In this document: one piece after another, positions 1-22,195 of the stretch | Layout: every line of letters begins with the position of its first letter | How positions within the stretch are numbered: the stretch's first letter is position 1 | From: Chrysomallon squamiferum | Taxonomy: Eukaryota; Mollusca; Gastropoda; Neomphalida; Peltospiridae | Assembly (NCBI GenBank): GCA_012295275.1 | Contig: CM022670.1 | Location: forward strand, 15,419,198-15,481,197 | DNA length: 62,000 nt | Reading direction: 5' to 3' | The notes under the pieces: model-generated | Seen by the model: only the letters and a program-made list of their open reading frames with translations | Database searches by the model: none | Told to the model about the DNA's origin: nothing | Made by a program: the position numbers and the translations under genes

Positions 1-313
1 TTTGTACTCTTTGAATGGTATTCTGAATATCAGACATGTTTTTCTATTCAAGAAAAAATACACTCATATACATACAAACATACATACATACATACACATA
101 CACACACATACATACATACAAACATACATAGATACAGACATATATACATAGATACATAACTACATGCATATCTGATATTAAATGATGAACACCATTGTCT
201 TTGATTCATTGCATCATCGTATGTTTCACATCTAATATGTATAACTGTTGCACTACGCACTTAACTAGACTTTACGATATATTTTTTTTATATAAAATAC
301 TGTCAATTACAGC

Positions 314-370
<57 letters not shown>

Positions 371-466
371 TAGAAACGTTATATAAATTGACAAGATGTC
401 GTTGTCTTGATTGTTAAAATATATGACTGTTCTTGCAGATTAAAAAATGTATTTATTTATTTTCAG
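1..466. other. Upstream intron or flank, with ACAT and ATT repeats
   Basis: No coding signal was found. The stretch holds a degenerate (CATA)n run at about 62-130 and a (TTA)n array at 315-371. It ends in the T-rich acceptor of the first visible exon, so it is most likely intron of the TMEM272-like gene. Confidence 0.5.
315..371. repeat. (TTA)n microsatellite
   Basis: This is an uninterrupted trinucleotide array of about 19 units. Confidence 0.95.
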
Positions 467-590
467 TACTGTTTGTGCTGCCGTCATCGGGAACGTCATG
501 TACAAATTTACGACAACTGCGCATCACATGATGCTGATGACGTCAGCACATACTTACGACACAAGATCGCTTGTGTCGTGAAAAATGTAG
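467..590 (+). CDS. TMEM272-like gene, first visible exon
   Basis: The acceptor is a TTTTCAG ending at 466 and the donor is GTAAGG at 591. The exon reads 41 codons plus one base. It is Cys-rich at the start (YCLCCRHRER) and ends IACVVKNV, with no stop. A second acceptor at 437-438 (TTGCAG) would lengthen it in the same frame. It lacks an obvious membrane helix, so it is less certain than the two downstream exons. An alternative is that it is a skipped or spurious exon. Confidence 0.5.
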
Positions 591-1238
591 GTAAGGAGAA
601 ACATTCTTTGACAGAAAGTTATTTCTGAATAAATAAACATGTACTGAAAATATTAAGTGAAAATGTGCTTTGTTGAATTTTTAAATTTTTTTATTTTTTT
701 ATTTTTATTTTTATTTATTTTTTTCATCTCTTTTCCTGTAATATTTAAATTGTTATTTGTAGTTACATAATCTGTTATTAATCTACAGATATATATTTTT
801 TTTCTTGTTTGATTTTCTAACCACCACTTGTTTATTCATGTTAGCTGAATGGTGTTCATTTCTAATCCTGGGATACATTAATTCCACATAAATCTATCAT
901 TTCAATACAGTGATTTCTGTTGTGTTTTCAGTATTCATAATCTTTATCCGGTGTATCTGTTTCATGGCTTCAGCGACACTGTTCTTTATAGGTAAAGAAA
1001 CAAAGACTGTCGTCTTAATTTTAAATTCTATTAGCATTGTTATCCTTATTATGGTGTGGTAGAGGTACATTTTCAGAAAACAATATAGTATTTTTATGCA
1101 CATGCAAATAAAGTTAGAGATAGTGATATATATATATATATATCACTATCTCTATCTTTATTTATAACACTCAAACTGTCTATCAATTTATTTCTATACT
1201 GTTCTGTTTGTATCTGTTTACTTCACTCTCTCTCTTTC

Positions 1239-1323
<85 letters not shown>

Positions 1324-2388
1324 ATCTGTCTATCGCTCTCAAAAAGTTGACACCAGCTAAGTAGATGACATTTTAAAGTTATACTCAGGTTTCAGGTATA
1401 GAAACAAATGTCCTTTGGAGCCAGCTATTCCAGTGTTCCTGCTGGTGGACGGCTGTGTTCTGGCGTTGCTGTGTGCGTTGTGGACGTTGCGACGTTGCTG
1501 TAAATCTGAAGCAAACGTAGAAAACACTTTAGACAGCTACGGAATACTAATTAAAGTACAAGTAATGTTCCTGATCCTCTGGACAGTTTCAGGTTATTAT
1601 TATTTTTTTTTTTTTTTTTTTTTCCTAATCACTTTGTATTCTAAAGTAACACAGAGCTCAATCAAAACTATTTATTTTGTGTTAGCAAAATATTATTTTT
1701 TTACTGTTTTGTTCTCTGTTTTGGGTTTCTTTGTTGTTGTAGTTTTGTTAGAATTTTTATTTTATTATTTTAAAAAAAATTGTATTGCTGTTTTGTTTTG
1801 TTGTTGTTTTTTTTGTAGGATTTTTGGAAAGGGTTTTTTGTTTTGCTTTGTTTTGTTGTTGTTTTTTTGCGAGATATGTTGTTGGGTTTGTTTGTTTTTT
1901 GTTTTTTATTTATTTTATTTAATTGTTGTTGTTTTGTTTTTTTCGGATGTGCATTAGACTTGACATAGAAAATTAATGTAATTGTATATCTTTGATTGTG
2001 TGTCAAATGGCGCGTGTCTATTTTTAATGTGAGCGTTGTTTTATTTTTTTGCATTATCAATCTCAGATAAAAAAATTAAAAAATTCATTAGTAAAAAGAA
2101 CGTAGTTAGGTATCAGATCTATATGTAAGTAAACAATATATATATATTTATTTATTTTATTTTATTTTGTAGTTTTTTTCAGGTTCAGTCTGGATTTACT
2201 CAGAACTTCACAAAGCCAATTTTCTAGACGCTGGGTCCAAACACTTTTGTGAGCCAAGCGTTTTCTGGGTCGCATTTGGTTTAGTGACTTTTACTTACGT
2301 AATTCTTTTTCTGGGTGTTTTTGTCTCTGCGTGCATCTGTTTGTTTGCCCGCATGCACGAAGCACATGCTTGTGCGTACGACATTTGA
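467..2388 (+). CDS. TMEM272-like multi-pass membrane protein gene, 3' part (three exons seen, 5' end outside window)
   Basis: Three exons join in one frame: 467-590, 1389-1592 and 2183-2388 (stop TGA 2386-2388). Both junctions are phase 1 and flanked by GT..AG, giving 177 residues plus a missing N-terminus. The middle exon carries NKCPLEPAIPVFLLVDG, a Cys-Pro-x-x-Pro-x-Ile-Pro signature leading into a hydrophobic helix, as I remember it from TMEM272-type proteins. A second hydrophobic stretch crosses the exon 2/3 junction (FLILWTVSG then SVWIYSE). A third lies in the last exon (VAFGLVTFTYVILFLGVFVS). The C-terminus is short, ending AHACAYDI. It should be an integral membrane protein; the biochemical role of the family is unknown to me. 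The family call rests on motif memory without alignment. Any other small four-helix membrane family is possible. Confidence 0.6.
1106..1163. repeat. 58-bp near-perfect palindrome
   Basis: The 23-bp arms at 1106-1128 and 1141-1163 match as inverted repeats at 22 of 23 positions. They are separated by a self-complementary (TA)6 centre. It lies in an intron and could extrude as a cruciform. Confidence 0.85.
1243..1319. repeat. (CT)n microsatellite
   Basis: This is a pure dinucleotide run of 77 bp inside the TMEM272-like intron. Confidence 0.95.
1389..1592 (+). CDS. TMEM272-like gene, middle exon
   Basis: The acceptor AG is at 1387-1388 and the donor GT at 1593-1594. The frame requires this acceptor, because the nearby AG at 1394-1395 would break phase with the upstream exon. 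The exon encodes the CPLEPAIP motif, a first membrane helix and the start of a second. The open frame runs on to 1957 past the donor, but that part is T-rich intron translated as poly-Phe/Leu/Val and is not coding. Confidence 0.65.
1593..2182 (+). other. Intron of the TMEM272-like gene, T-rich
   Basis: The intron is 590 bp, starts GTTATT and ends TTTTTTTCAG. It is strongly T/TTG/TTTTG biased on the + strand, with a poly-T run just inside the donor at about 1602-1623. The strand asymmetry makes all forward frames look open and hydrophobic, which is an artefact. Confidence 0.55.
2183..2388 (+). CDS. TMEM272-like gene, terminal coding exon
   Basis: The acceptor is a T-rich tract ending in CAG at 2180-2182. 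The exon encodes 67 residues and a TGA stop. It starts SVWIYSELHK and includes CEPSVFWVAF followed by a long hydrophobic helix, then a short basic tail. The Trp-rich start and the Cys before the last helix fit the family pattern as I remember it. Confidence 0.65.
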
Positions 2389-2622
2389 TAGTGTGGATGT
2401 TAAAAATATCTAAGAACTGATATAGCTGTTGATACCTTTGAATCAGAAGTTCTGTGATTTCTTTTATACGCTCGTGTTGTTTATATATCAAAGCTTTAAG
2501 AAGAACTTTGAAAAATCTCAGTAATCAGTCAAAAAACAATGAAAGAACAAATGAAATGTATATCTGATTATTACTGTTGACATTTTTGTATATACTTTAA
2601 GAGAGTAATATTACCAAAAAAA

Positions 2623-2628
2623 AATAAA
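2623..2628 (+). terminator. Poly(A) signal AATAAA, TMEM272-like gene
   Basis: A canonical AATAAA hexamer lies about 235 bases after the stop codon at 2388. It is the first clear one in the 3' direction and would give a short 3' UTR. Further AATAAA-like strings occur in the AT-rich repeats beyond it, so the actual cleavage site is uncertain. Confidence 0.5.
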
Positions 2629-2730
2629 GATGATTTTGAAAAACTGTTATTGGTATTGTGTATTTATTTATTTATTTCTGTTTTGTTAATTATTTTAAAA
2701 TAAATTAAATAATAAAAATAAAAATCATAA

Positions 2731-2800
2731 CAATAATAACAATAATAATAGTAATAGTAATAGTAGTAGTAGTAGCAATAATAATAATAACAGTAGTAAC

Positions 2801-2840
<40 letters not shown>
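2731..2840. repeat. Degenerate (AAT/AGT)n trinucleotide array
   Basis: AAT units grade into AGT units with scattered AAC/AGC variants. The same style recurs at 3031-3143, 23429-23640, 37240-37350 and 45440-45566. Confidence 0.9.
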
Positions 2841-3030
2841 AAGCAGTTCGTTTGCACAACTCTTGTGTTCATTTTCACAATAAAGTAATGCAAATATATT
2901 TGTTTAAAGTACACACACACAAACACTCAAAGACAAAACAAAAGCAAAAAACCCCAAAAAAACAAAACAAAAAGCGATTATGTAATACAAAATATAAAAT
3001 ATATATTGATATTCATAATAATTATCAGCT

Positions 3031-3143
3031 ATTATTATTGTTAGTAGTAGTAGTAGTAGAGTAGTAGTAGTAGTAGTAGTAGTAGTAGCAGCAGCAGCAG
3101 CAGTAGTAGAAGTAGCAGTAGTAGAAGTAGTAGAAGTAGCAGC
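3031..3143. repeat. Degenerate (AGT/AGC)n array
   Basis: Runs of AGT are interrupted by a block of AGC (about 3089-3102) and by GAAGT variants. Confidence 0.9.
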
Positions 3144-3715
3144 TGTTGTAAATGATAATGAGATTTTTTAATTTTAATTATTGCTCTCTAAGTTTTTATT
3201 TCTGCTGTTTTGGCTTTATTATTTTATATATATATATTTTTTTTTTTTCCAGTTATTATTCTTATTTTTTTTTTTTTTTTTTTATTATTATTATTATTCA
3301 TCTCAAAATGTCCCCTCATCTCTTTCTCACACTAACACAAGTCATATTTAAATTACCACCTTCATTAATCTTTCAGCACTTGGTCAGCGGAGTGGTGAGC
3401 TGAAACATCCTAAATAAAATCTTACGTTTACCCATTGATTCTTGCCTCTTCCACCCACTGACAAAGTTAATCTGCGATGAGACTGATTAAGTCTAAAGCG
3501 TTTTCCTTGTTTGGTTCCAGCAGGTGCTAAGTGCGGCAGTTGCTCTATGACACAGTCTGCTTTACGACTCACTCAGAGTTGCCAAGTACAGGATTCACTG
3601 GCCGTGCTTAGCACGATTTATAGTCACGGACCTGCCTTAATATACAAGTTGGAGAGATTTTTTTGTTGTTGTTGCTGTTCCCCTTTAAGGAGATTGAGAG
3701 ATATTTACGTTGGAG

Positions 3716-3848
<133 letters not shown>

Positions 3849-4284
3849 TGTGTGTAATTACTTTTAAAAATGCACCGAAAGAGTCTCTCAAACAAAACAT
3901 ATATCACGCATTTCTGTCTGTCTATCTGTCTCTGTGTGTATATACATATATATATAAACAAACAAGAAAGCCAGAAAAAGCGTCAAGTGAGAAACTAAAA
4001 CAACAGGACCAAATTAGTACTTGCCTACAGCTTGTTTCACTTACTGGCTCATTAGTTCTGTCGTGGTGTTTTTTCTATCAATAAATGACCTTTAAACAAT
4101 GAGTGTGACTTCTTTGATCAAATCCTGAGATGTTCATTAACGATTCTGACCTATCACAATTTCCAGCAACTGAAAACTTCTCACATTTTTCCTTCCAGAT
4201 ATAGGTCATACAGAACAAAAGTGATGTCTACATCGCAGCTTCGTCATTGTCTTTATTCTTCTTTTTTCCCTTTCTCTTAATTAC

Positions 4285-4392
<108 letters not shown>

Positions 4393-4448
4393 ATATATAT
4401 ACAACACCCAACAATAAATATATTTCTCTTTCTCTCCATAACTTTCTG

Positions 4449-4551
<103 letters not shown>

Positions 4552-4661
4552 CTCTGTGTTTCTCTCTCCATCTCTCTCTCTCTCTTTCTTTCTCTGTTCG
4601 TTTAAATATATCTCTCACATTGTTAATAGAGATATATACAATTCATTAACTTACATTATTA

Positions 4662-4666
<5 letters not shown>

Positions 4667-4706
<40 letters not shown>
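4667..4706. repeat. Poly-T tract
   Basis: A homopolymer of 40 bases. No target-site duplication or attached element was recognised. Confidence 0.9.
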
Positions 4707-4710
<4 letters not shown>

Positions 4711-5571
4711 ACAAGAAAACTAAGCAAACGAGATAACCCTCTTTTCTTTCACGGATTATGAAAATAATGACTAAATAAGTGTAATAATATATTTTAATAT
4801 TTTAAATATACTGCTTTTACATATCAAGTTTATTTTTTAAACTGTAATACTTTACAAAAAATCTTTTCGTTTTCACGGTTAACAAGTCCGTACAATTTTC
4901 CAGTTGCTGCCATCAAAACTAAGCCGCGTTTAAACAGAAATTTTTAACTCCTGGTTTTTCTAACTGTCATCAAAAATAAGATATTGCTTTTACTTTATAG
5001 TTAAAATATTGCTGCAGGATCAGTAGATTACAGAATAGGCTTCAGAGGTTTTCTATCTAATATTATGACAATAATAGCAACAACAACAACGACGACGACG
5101 ACAACAACAATACAAAAAATAATTAATTAATAATCACTTTCAACAGTATATTTAATAATTAATCAAAATCTTAAAAAATAACTATAGCAGTGACGGAGAT
5201 AGTCACAAATTCTCTTAAAAGACTGGGTTATCAATAATCTCTTACAGTGACACTTCTGAAACAAAAGATGTAATACATTTTAGTAGTCATCCATTAAAAA
5301 AAGTACACGTAAAGTTTAAAACAAGGATTTTGTCCACATATCTCGTTGCACTGACGTCAGAAGTCTTCTCAAGATTACAAATTGTAGACTTAAGAAACTA
5401 ATATTAATGATGAAATGATTTTACAAATTATATGACAAATTTGATTCTGTTTACATGTTCATGTGTATATGTGTTTGTGTGTGAACAATTAAAAATATAT
5501 ACACACAAAAAATACATACATATATACATACATATATATGTACATATATATAGATATAGATATAGATATAG

Positions 5572-5580
<9 letters not shown>

Positions 5581-5612
<32 letters not shown>
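5581..5612. repeat. (GA)n microsatellite
   Basis: A short pure run directly after a (TAGA/TA) tract and immediately before the left arm of the 5616-5823 inverted repeat. Confidence 0.9.
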
Positions 5613-5615
<3 letters not shown>

Positions 5616-5823
5616 TGTATTATATTAGACTTTCATATATACATACACATATAGATAAACACATACACACACACACATACACACAACTATATACATACAA
5701 ATATATAATTATATATATGTATGCAAATTTATATATGTGTGTGCATATGTGTGTATAGAAACATAAATGTGTGTGTATATGTATGTGTATGTATGTATAC
5801 ATATGAAAGTCTGATATAATACA
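5616..5823. repeat. 208-bp imperfect inverted repeat with CA/GT arms
   Basis: The outer 23 bases at each end (5616-5638 and 5801-5823) are inverted copies with few mismatches. Inside, the left half is CA/CATA-rich and the right half GT/GTAT-rich, so much of the element can pair with itself around an AT-rich centre near 5710. Confidence 0.75.
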
Positions 5824-6090
5824 AACTGTTTTTGTTACTTCGACAAAGAGCATATTTTAAGTAACGAATTCTCTTTATCTGAAATAATATGCTTATTTAA
5901 AAACATGCACATGCAGCAAAAACATGCGTACAACACAAACACAATGCATGACCAGTAATGAAAATCTTTATAAAGAGTGAGCTAGGTTATTACACGCTGA
6001 AACGAAAACCTCTCCAATGACATTAAAGTAGGTATCACCATAATTAACAATTCAATAGGAATGAATTGAATATTCATTTAATTTTTTTCA

Positions 6091-6109
6091 TTATTATAAT
6101 TATTATTTA

Positions 6110-6160
<51 letters not shown>

Positions 6161-6241
6161 GTTATCATCATCATCATTATTATTATTATTATTTTAATTT
6201 AGTTTATCTACAGAGATAAATAAATAAATAAACAAAGATTA

Positions 6242-6299
<58 letters not shown>

Positions 6300-6333
6300 G
6301 TAATAGTAATAATAATAATAATAATTAATAATA
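6091..6333. repeat. (TTA)n followed by (AAT)n, an inverted pair
   Basis: A (TTA) array with a few CAT units (6091-6195) is followed after about 45 bp by an (AAT) array (6242-6333). The two are reverse complements and could form a long hairpin. Confidence 0.85.
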
Positions 6334-6826
6334 AATATCTCTAAACTCTCTGTGTTCATTCTACTCCACATTAAACAAACTCAAAGTGTTTACTCTTAAG
6401 TTCCGTTTAACTGATAATGACAAACTTCCGTGAGCGACCGTCACCATACGTAATTTAACTTGCGTATGAAAAACCTTCAACAAATATCCCTATCGAATTT
6501 CTTCCATCATAATAGACCAGTCGGTTCGTGATAGGTATGGAGAGGGCTGAAGCATCTCTTAACGGGAGGACGAGCCGGACAATGAGAGTCAACAAAACAA
6601 GGAAGCTTTTGTGTGTGCCACAACAACACAGAGCATTCAGTTGTTTATGTACAAATTGATCGTTGTTACGTGTTACAGTGCAGCGACGAAAAGAAAGCAA
6701 AAAGAAAAGATTACGTAAAATCTCCCTGTAGCAGTGTTAGATCAGTAATCATAACAAAATCTGACTGGTTTTTTTTTTTGGTTGAATGCTGCTTTTCTGT
6801 TATTTTTAATGTTTTGTTGTTTTGTT

Positions 6827-6915
6827 TTTGTTGTTGTTGTTGTTGTTGTTGTTATTATTATTAGTGTTATTATTGTTATTTAATTTATTTATTTATTTAT
6901 TTATTTATTTTATAC
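6827..6915. repeat. (TTG)n/(TTA)n then (TTTA)n
   Basis: A compound run of TTG, TTA and TTTA units, with a second TTTA patch at about 6927-6945. Confidence 0.85.
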
Positions 6916-7002
6916 CAAATAAGAATTTATTTATTTATTTATTATTCATTTAATTTTATAGCAAATAAGAAATGCAGTTTTCTCTTATTCATTTATTTTG
7001 TT

Positions 7003-7068
<66 letters not shown>
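7003..7068. repeat. Compound (CT)n-(GT)n microsatellite
   Basis: A CT run passes directly into a GT run at about 7027 with no spacer. Confidence 0.95.
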
Positions 7069-7070
<2 letters not shown>

Positions 7071-7439
7071 CGTGCATGTATGTGTATATTATAGTTTGTT
7101 TGTTTTGTTATTGTTTCTTTTTCATTAAAAACACGTTCTACCCACCACTGGGCATTTTCCCTTGTTACAACAACATCCATGTCATTGTCAATGTTATTTA
7201 TTATTAACCTTGATGTTTATGATACTGATAATGATGATGAAACTAATGAAGATGGTGAAGATTCTCGTCAAGATCTTGACGATTATGACGATGCTAATAA
7301 TGAAACCCCTGATGTTGATGATGTGATATTTGTTCTAAGCATGATGACGTAGTGGTCGTCTAACTCATTCTTTCTAGTTTTTCGTTATTTCTTGATCCCT
7401 GTCGCGTACAAACAGTCTGTATGGAACTAATCTGAAAAC

Positions 7440-7740
7440 AAACAGCACACAGGCAGTGCGTTCTCGTCCAAAACAGTCGAGTGGAGAATGGTGCTGTGTG
7501 TCACAAACCAAAACTGAATCCTTTGTCCAACACGCCGATTAAAGATTTATGTCCCTGTTTAACGTTCTGCGCGTGCGCGGGAAGCAGACCGTCCACTTTA
7601 CCTGTACCGATTGTTGGAATGTCGTATCATTGGCAAAGTGATCGCATTCGACGTCAGAGCCAGGGACACCGGTGCAAGTCGTTTAAAAGTGAACTAACAA
7701 AGATTATGTGTCTTGTTTAGAAAAACACCGAGTAACGAAG
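7440..7740 (+). promoter_or_regulatory. Putative promoter / 5' UTR region of the tetraspanin gene
   Basis: CpG dinucleotides are much denser here than in the flanking AT-rich DNA. An NRF1-like GC box, TGCGCGTGCGCG, is at about 7569-7580, and a GACGTCAG CRE half-site lies near 7651. The segment ends at the tetraspanin start codon. A 79-codon ORF (7481-7720) runs through it but is out of frame with the gene, so it is more likely 5' UTR or promoter than protein. The transcription start is not determined. Confidence 0.45.
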
Positions 7741-18221
<10,481 letters not shown>

Positions 18222-18310
18222 ACGTGACTTCCAGTCGCGTGATTTGTCCTGGCCAATGGAGTATTAAAAACGTTTTTTAATTTCTGAGTGTGATGTTAAT
18301 TTGGGCTGAA

Positions 18311-18316
18311 AATAAA
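18311..18316 (+). terminator. Poly(A) signal AATAAA, tetraspanin gene
   Basis: The first canonical hexamer lies 90 bases after the stop codon. Later AATAAA copies in the AT-rich flank could also serve. Confidence 0.55.
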
Positions 18317-19057
18317 TGCAAATTAATATTCTTTGACAGCTGTTATTATAAAACATGTAATTATTGGAGATTTTTTTTAATTGTATTTGCAGTTTGATTT
18401 TAGATCTGAATTTTTGTTTGATTCACTTCAGAATGATTTAAATAATTTTTATAAAAGTCTGTAATTACTTTTTACACGCACGCTCACACACATACATGCA
18501 CACCATCATTATCACCACCAACAAAAACAACACACATACATATACGACAGGTATTTTATAACAGATTAAAGTACCATGAGAATACTAAATATTTATTTAA
18601 ACAATTACTTTTAAATTTAATGATAAAACAGTTTGAAATAAACAATAATACTTTTTTTCACAAAGAATAAGACGTGTGCTACATTCCATTTACACTAATC
18701 TATACATGTAAATATGTCTAAACTTTAATATCCATTTATCTTGAATGATTCTTGATTTTGTTCTGTTTTTATAAACAAACACAGCATTACTGCAGTATTG
18801 TTTCTTTCACTGGATTCATGATAATGATATCCTTTGCTGTCCAGTGTAATCTCTTTGTACTAAAAGTATTTTATTTTTGTTACACAGACAATCATTTTGA
18901 ATTCAGGTATTTTGTACATAACTTATTATAAATGTGTTTATTTTGTTGTTGCTGTTACATGGGTTTCCTCTTTTCTTTTATTATTTTTAATTTAAAAATA
19001 TATATATATTATTGTTCGTAATTAACTTATTATTTATAAAATGTTTTAAAATATAAA

Positions 19058-19059
<2 letters not shown>

Positions 19060-19150
<91 letters not shown>
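19060..19150. repeat. (CT)n microsatellite
   Basis: A 91-bp run about 840 bp after the tetraspanin stop codon. Confidence 0.96.
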
Positions 19151-19368
19151 CTTGTAAGTTCGAGCCTAACCAACAATTTCAAAAAAACTCGTACACAGCT
19201 GAGAAAGAACTTTTAAAAAAGACACCGGTCCGGTGTTCACTTCTGTGTTTTTTAACTCTTTGTTTCTAGGCATCTATTTTATGTGATTTTTATTATTTGT
19301 ATTGCTAATATATATGCACAAATAAATAAATATTTAAAATTTTTTGGTGTTTATAAATTTATATGGTT

Positions 19369-19372
<4 letters not shown>

Positions 19373-19407
<35 letters not shown>
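19373..19407. repeat. (GT)n microsatellite
   Basis: A short pure dinucleotide run. Confidence 0.93.
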
Positions 19408-19408
<1 letters not shown>

Positions 19409-19681
19409 TGTTGTAAAAATTATGACTGGATATGTCTACTGTATAATGAAGAAATATGAACTGTACAAATATATATTTTCAGTAATATCATCATTCCAAG
19501 ATTATTCCAAGATTTATTGTCGGATAGAAAAAAATCGAAATCGTAATAAAAATTAAATCAATTATAAATAATAAATGAAACCAAACCTGTCAAACCAAAT
19601 ATAACTGTCTAACCCTTTAGCTAGCATTTAATTTGCTCATGATGAGGGTAATAATTAACGATGATAATAGCGTAATAACAG

Positions 19682-19732
19682 AGGGAGATAACTTCAATTA
19701 TAATAAATTGAAATTATCGTATTTATCTCCCT
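19682..19732. repeat. 51-bp imperfect inverted repeat with AGGGAGATAA ends
   Basis: The outer 10 bp are perfect inverted copies (AGGGAGATAA at 19682-19691 and TTATCTCCCT at 19723-19732). An inner 7-bp pair (TTCAATT and AATTGAA) continues the fold. It could be a tiny MITE-like or foldback element, but no flanking target duplication is clear. Confidence 0.6.
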
Positions 19733-20499
19733 TACACAACCTTCATTATGGCGAACGTAACAATACAAATAAAATAATAATTAAGACAACAAATAAACAA
19801 CGAAAAGGTCCATAACTCCGGTAATTAAATAATAATTATTATCAAATGTTAATTAGCCGAAAAAATAGATAGTTAAATATTTTTTTGTAATATAAGCATA
19901 CGTTAGTGTTTGCTAGCTCAGATCTCAGTTTCACCAACTATAGTAATCGTTTTATACAAAGTCTGTTTATGGCATCCTTCACATTAATTCTTTTTGGGTT
20001 TTTTTTTTTTTTTTTTAAAATTTATTTACGTACCACCTTACTTATTCACATTAAGCAGTAATTTTTAGCTAAAAACAAGCACAAAACCGCCGATGTCAGG
20101 ACTCAATAACGTTAACTTTTTCTCTACATTAATAAAATTATTTCCGCTGACTGGAGAGGATAATTCAGGTTCTAACAAGCTCGTTAAAACTTTCTGTCAC
20201 CAGTCAGAAGGCCAAACACGGGCGACCTACCCTGACAAAGCTGACCAATCCTGGCCGTGGGAAAGTCACCCACATAACTGTTTGCATTGTGTTGTGTGTC
20301 AGCCAGCTCGGTGATAGGTCGCGGCAGAATTTACCTGACTCATGCAAAACGATAGAGACAAAAATCCCCATAAGAATGAGTGGTTCTTTTTTTTTTTTGT
20401 TTTTTTAACTTTTTCCCCAGGAATGTAATTGTATTTATATTTTTTTTATTTGAAGGTCGACTAAATAACAAAAGTATAGGTTACCTGTCAATGAAAAAA

Positions 20500-20656
<157 letters not shown>

Positions 20657-20983
20657 ACGAAAACACGTTTATCTTAAGAGGACAGTATTTAACTCAGGTT
20701 CAAGATGAATAAACATAACTCAGTAAACTATACAGGATAAAAAATATTAATGAAATACTTTCAGTTGAGTAATGCTTAAAATCTTCTGAGAAGACAGTCT
20801 CGTATCATTGCTGTTGATCAATGATTTCACAAGTCTCAGCTACTAAGACTAAACATAAACATAGTGGTGTATTTTAAACTGGAGTTTCGTGGAAAGTCAT
20901 TATTTCATTTAACATGCAGTGTTCATTTTAATCTATCTCTCTCTTTTTTTCTCTGTCTATATTTGTTTATATGCGTCTGTGTG

Positions 20984-21145
<162 letters not shown>

Positions 21146-21654
21146 GCATTCAAACAGACACACATAGAGTAAGAAACGAATCACCGATGGGGACAAGACA
21201 ACAGTTTGGACGTTTTTCTGTCGGTGTTATGGGAAACACGGTTGATATCCTGGAAACATCAAAGAGCCGCATCAGGCAACATTCACACATACTGAGATGA
21301 ATTAACAGATAAAACGTATCCGGTCATTAGTAAATCAAAATCTGCCGTGACCTTTTCAGCTGGAAAATAATCTTCAGAACTAATCCAGATTAGGGCGTTA
21401 ACTCTGTAGACATATAATATCAGAAAAAAAAAAAACTGAAAATGTTTCTAAAAATGTTTCTAAAAATGGATTTTATTGCAGACATTAGAAATGTAGGTTA
21501 AAGTAAAAAGTGAGAGTATTTTATTGAACTCCTGCTGTTTATTATTCTGTGTTGTTTGTTATTTTGTGTTGTGGTTGTTGTTGTTGTTATTGTTGCTATT
21601 GTTTGTTTATGGACATTAAAGAGAAAAAAGCAGTAATGAATTGCCAGACACAGA

Positions 21655-21824
21655 GACACAGATAGACAGATAGATAGATAGGTAGGTAGATATAGATATA
21701 TAGACAGACAGACAGACAGACAGATAGATAGATAGATGGAAGGATAGACAGGTAGATGATAGATATAGATAGATGGAAAGATAGATAGATAGATATATAT
21801 ATGTACATACATATATATATATAT

Positions 21825-21872
<48 letters not shown>

Positions 21873-21914
21873 ACATAGATAGATAGACAGAAAGACAGAC
21901 ACACACACACACAC

Positions 21915-22001
<87 letters not shown>

Positions 22002-22030
22002 GACAGATAGACAGACAGACAGACAGATAT
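21655..22030. repeat. Compound GACA/GATA/TA/CA array
   Basis: About 375 bp of interleaved GACA, GATA, GGTA, TA and CA blocks. Within it lies a (TA)n core at about 21834-21868 and a pure (GATA)n block at about 21916-21986. Confidence 0.93.
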
Positions 22031-22195
22031 ATAAATAGAACACTAATTGGATACCTAAAAACCTGCCTGCAGACCTATCTGTCTACACGTCAAACGCGTT
22101 ATAGAAAATTGAAAATAACACATATACACAACTCTTAACTTTATATAATACATAACCCGAGTATAATGCATACAAGCTTATAAGCATATCGAAAA

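Larger units (their letters stand above)
591..1388 (+). other. Intron of the TMEM272-like gene
   Basis: The intron is 798 bp, starts GTAAGG and ends CTCAG. It contains a 58-bp near-perfect palindrome (1106-1163) and a long CT array (1243-1319). No exon-like segment is evident inside it. Confidence 0.55.

Noticed and set aside
532-549. CRE palindrome TGACGTCA flanked by GCTGA/CAGC as a regulatory site
   Set aside because: It lies inside a putative coding exon. A single octamer there is not evidence of regulation.
1415-1957. 180-codon ORF as a single protein
   Set aside because: Only the first part up to 1592 is exon. The rest is T-rich intron after a GT donor, translated as Phe/Leu/Val low complexity.
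7481-7720. 79-codon ORF upstream of the tetraspanin
   Set aside because: It has no recognisable motif, lies in a CpG-rich promoter-like stretch and ends before the tetraspanin ATG in another frame. It is more likely 5' UTR or promoter.
19150-19185. tRNA-like B-box (GTTCGAGCCT)
   Set aside because: No matching A-box or acceptor-stem pairing could be found around it.
20093-20314. 73-codon ORF
   Set aside because: A non-repetitive frame, but with no motif, no splice context and no support as a gene.
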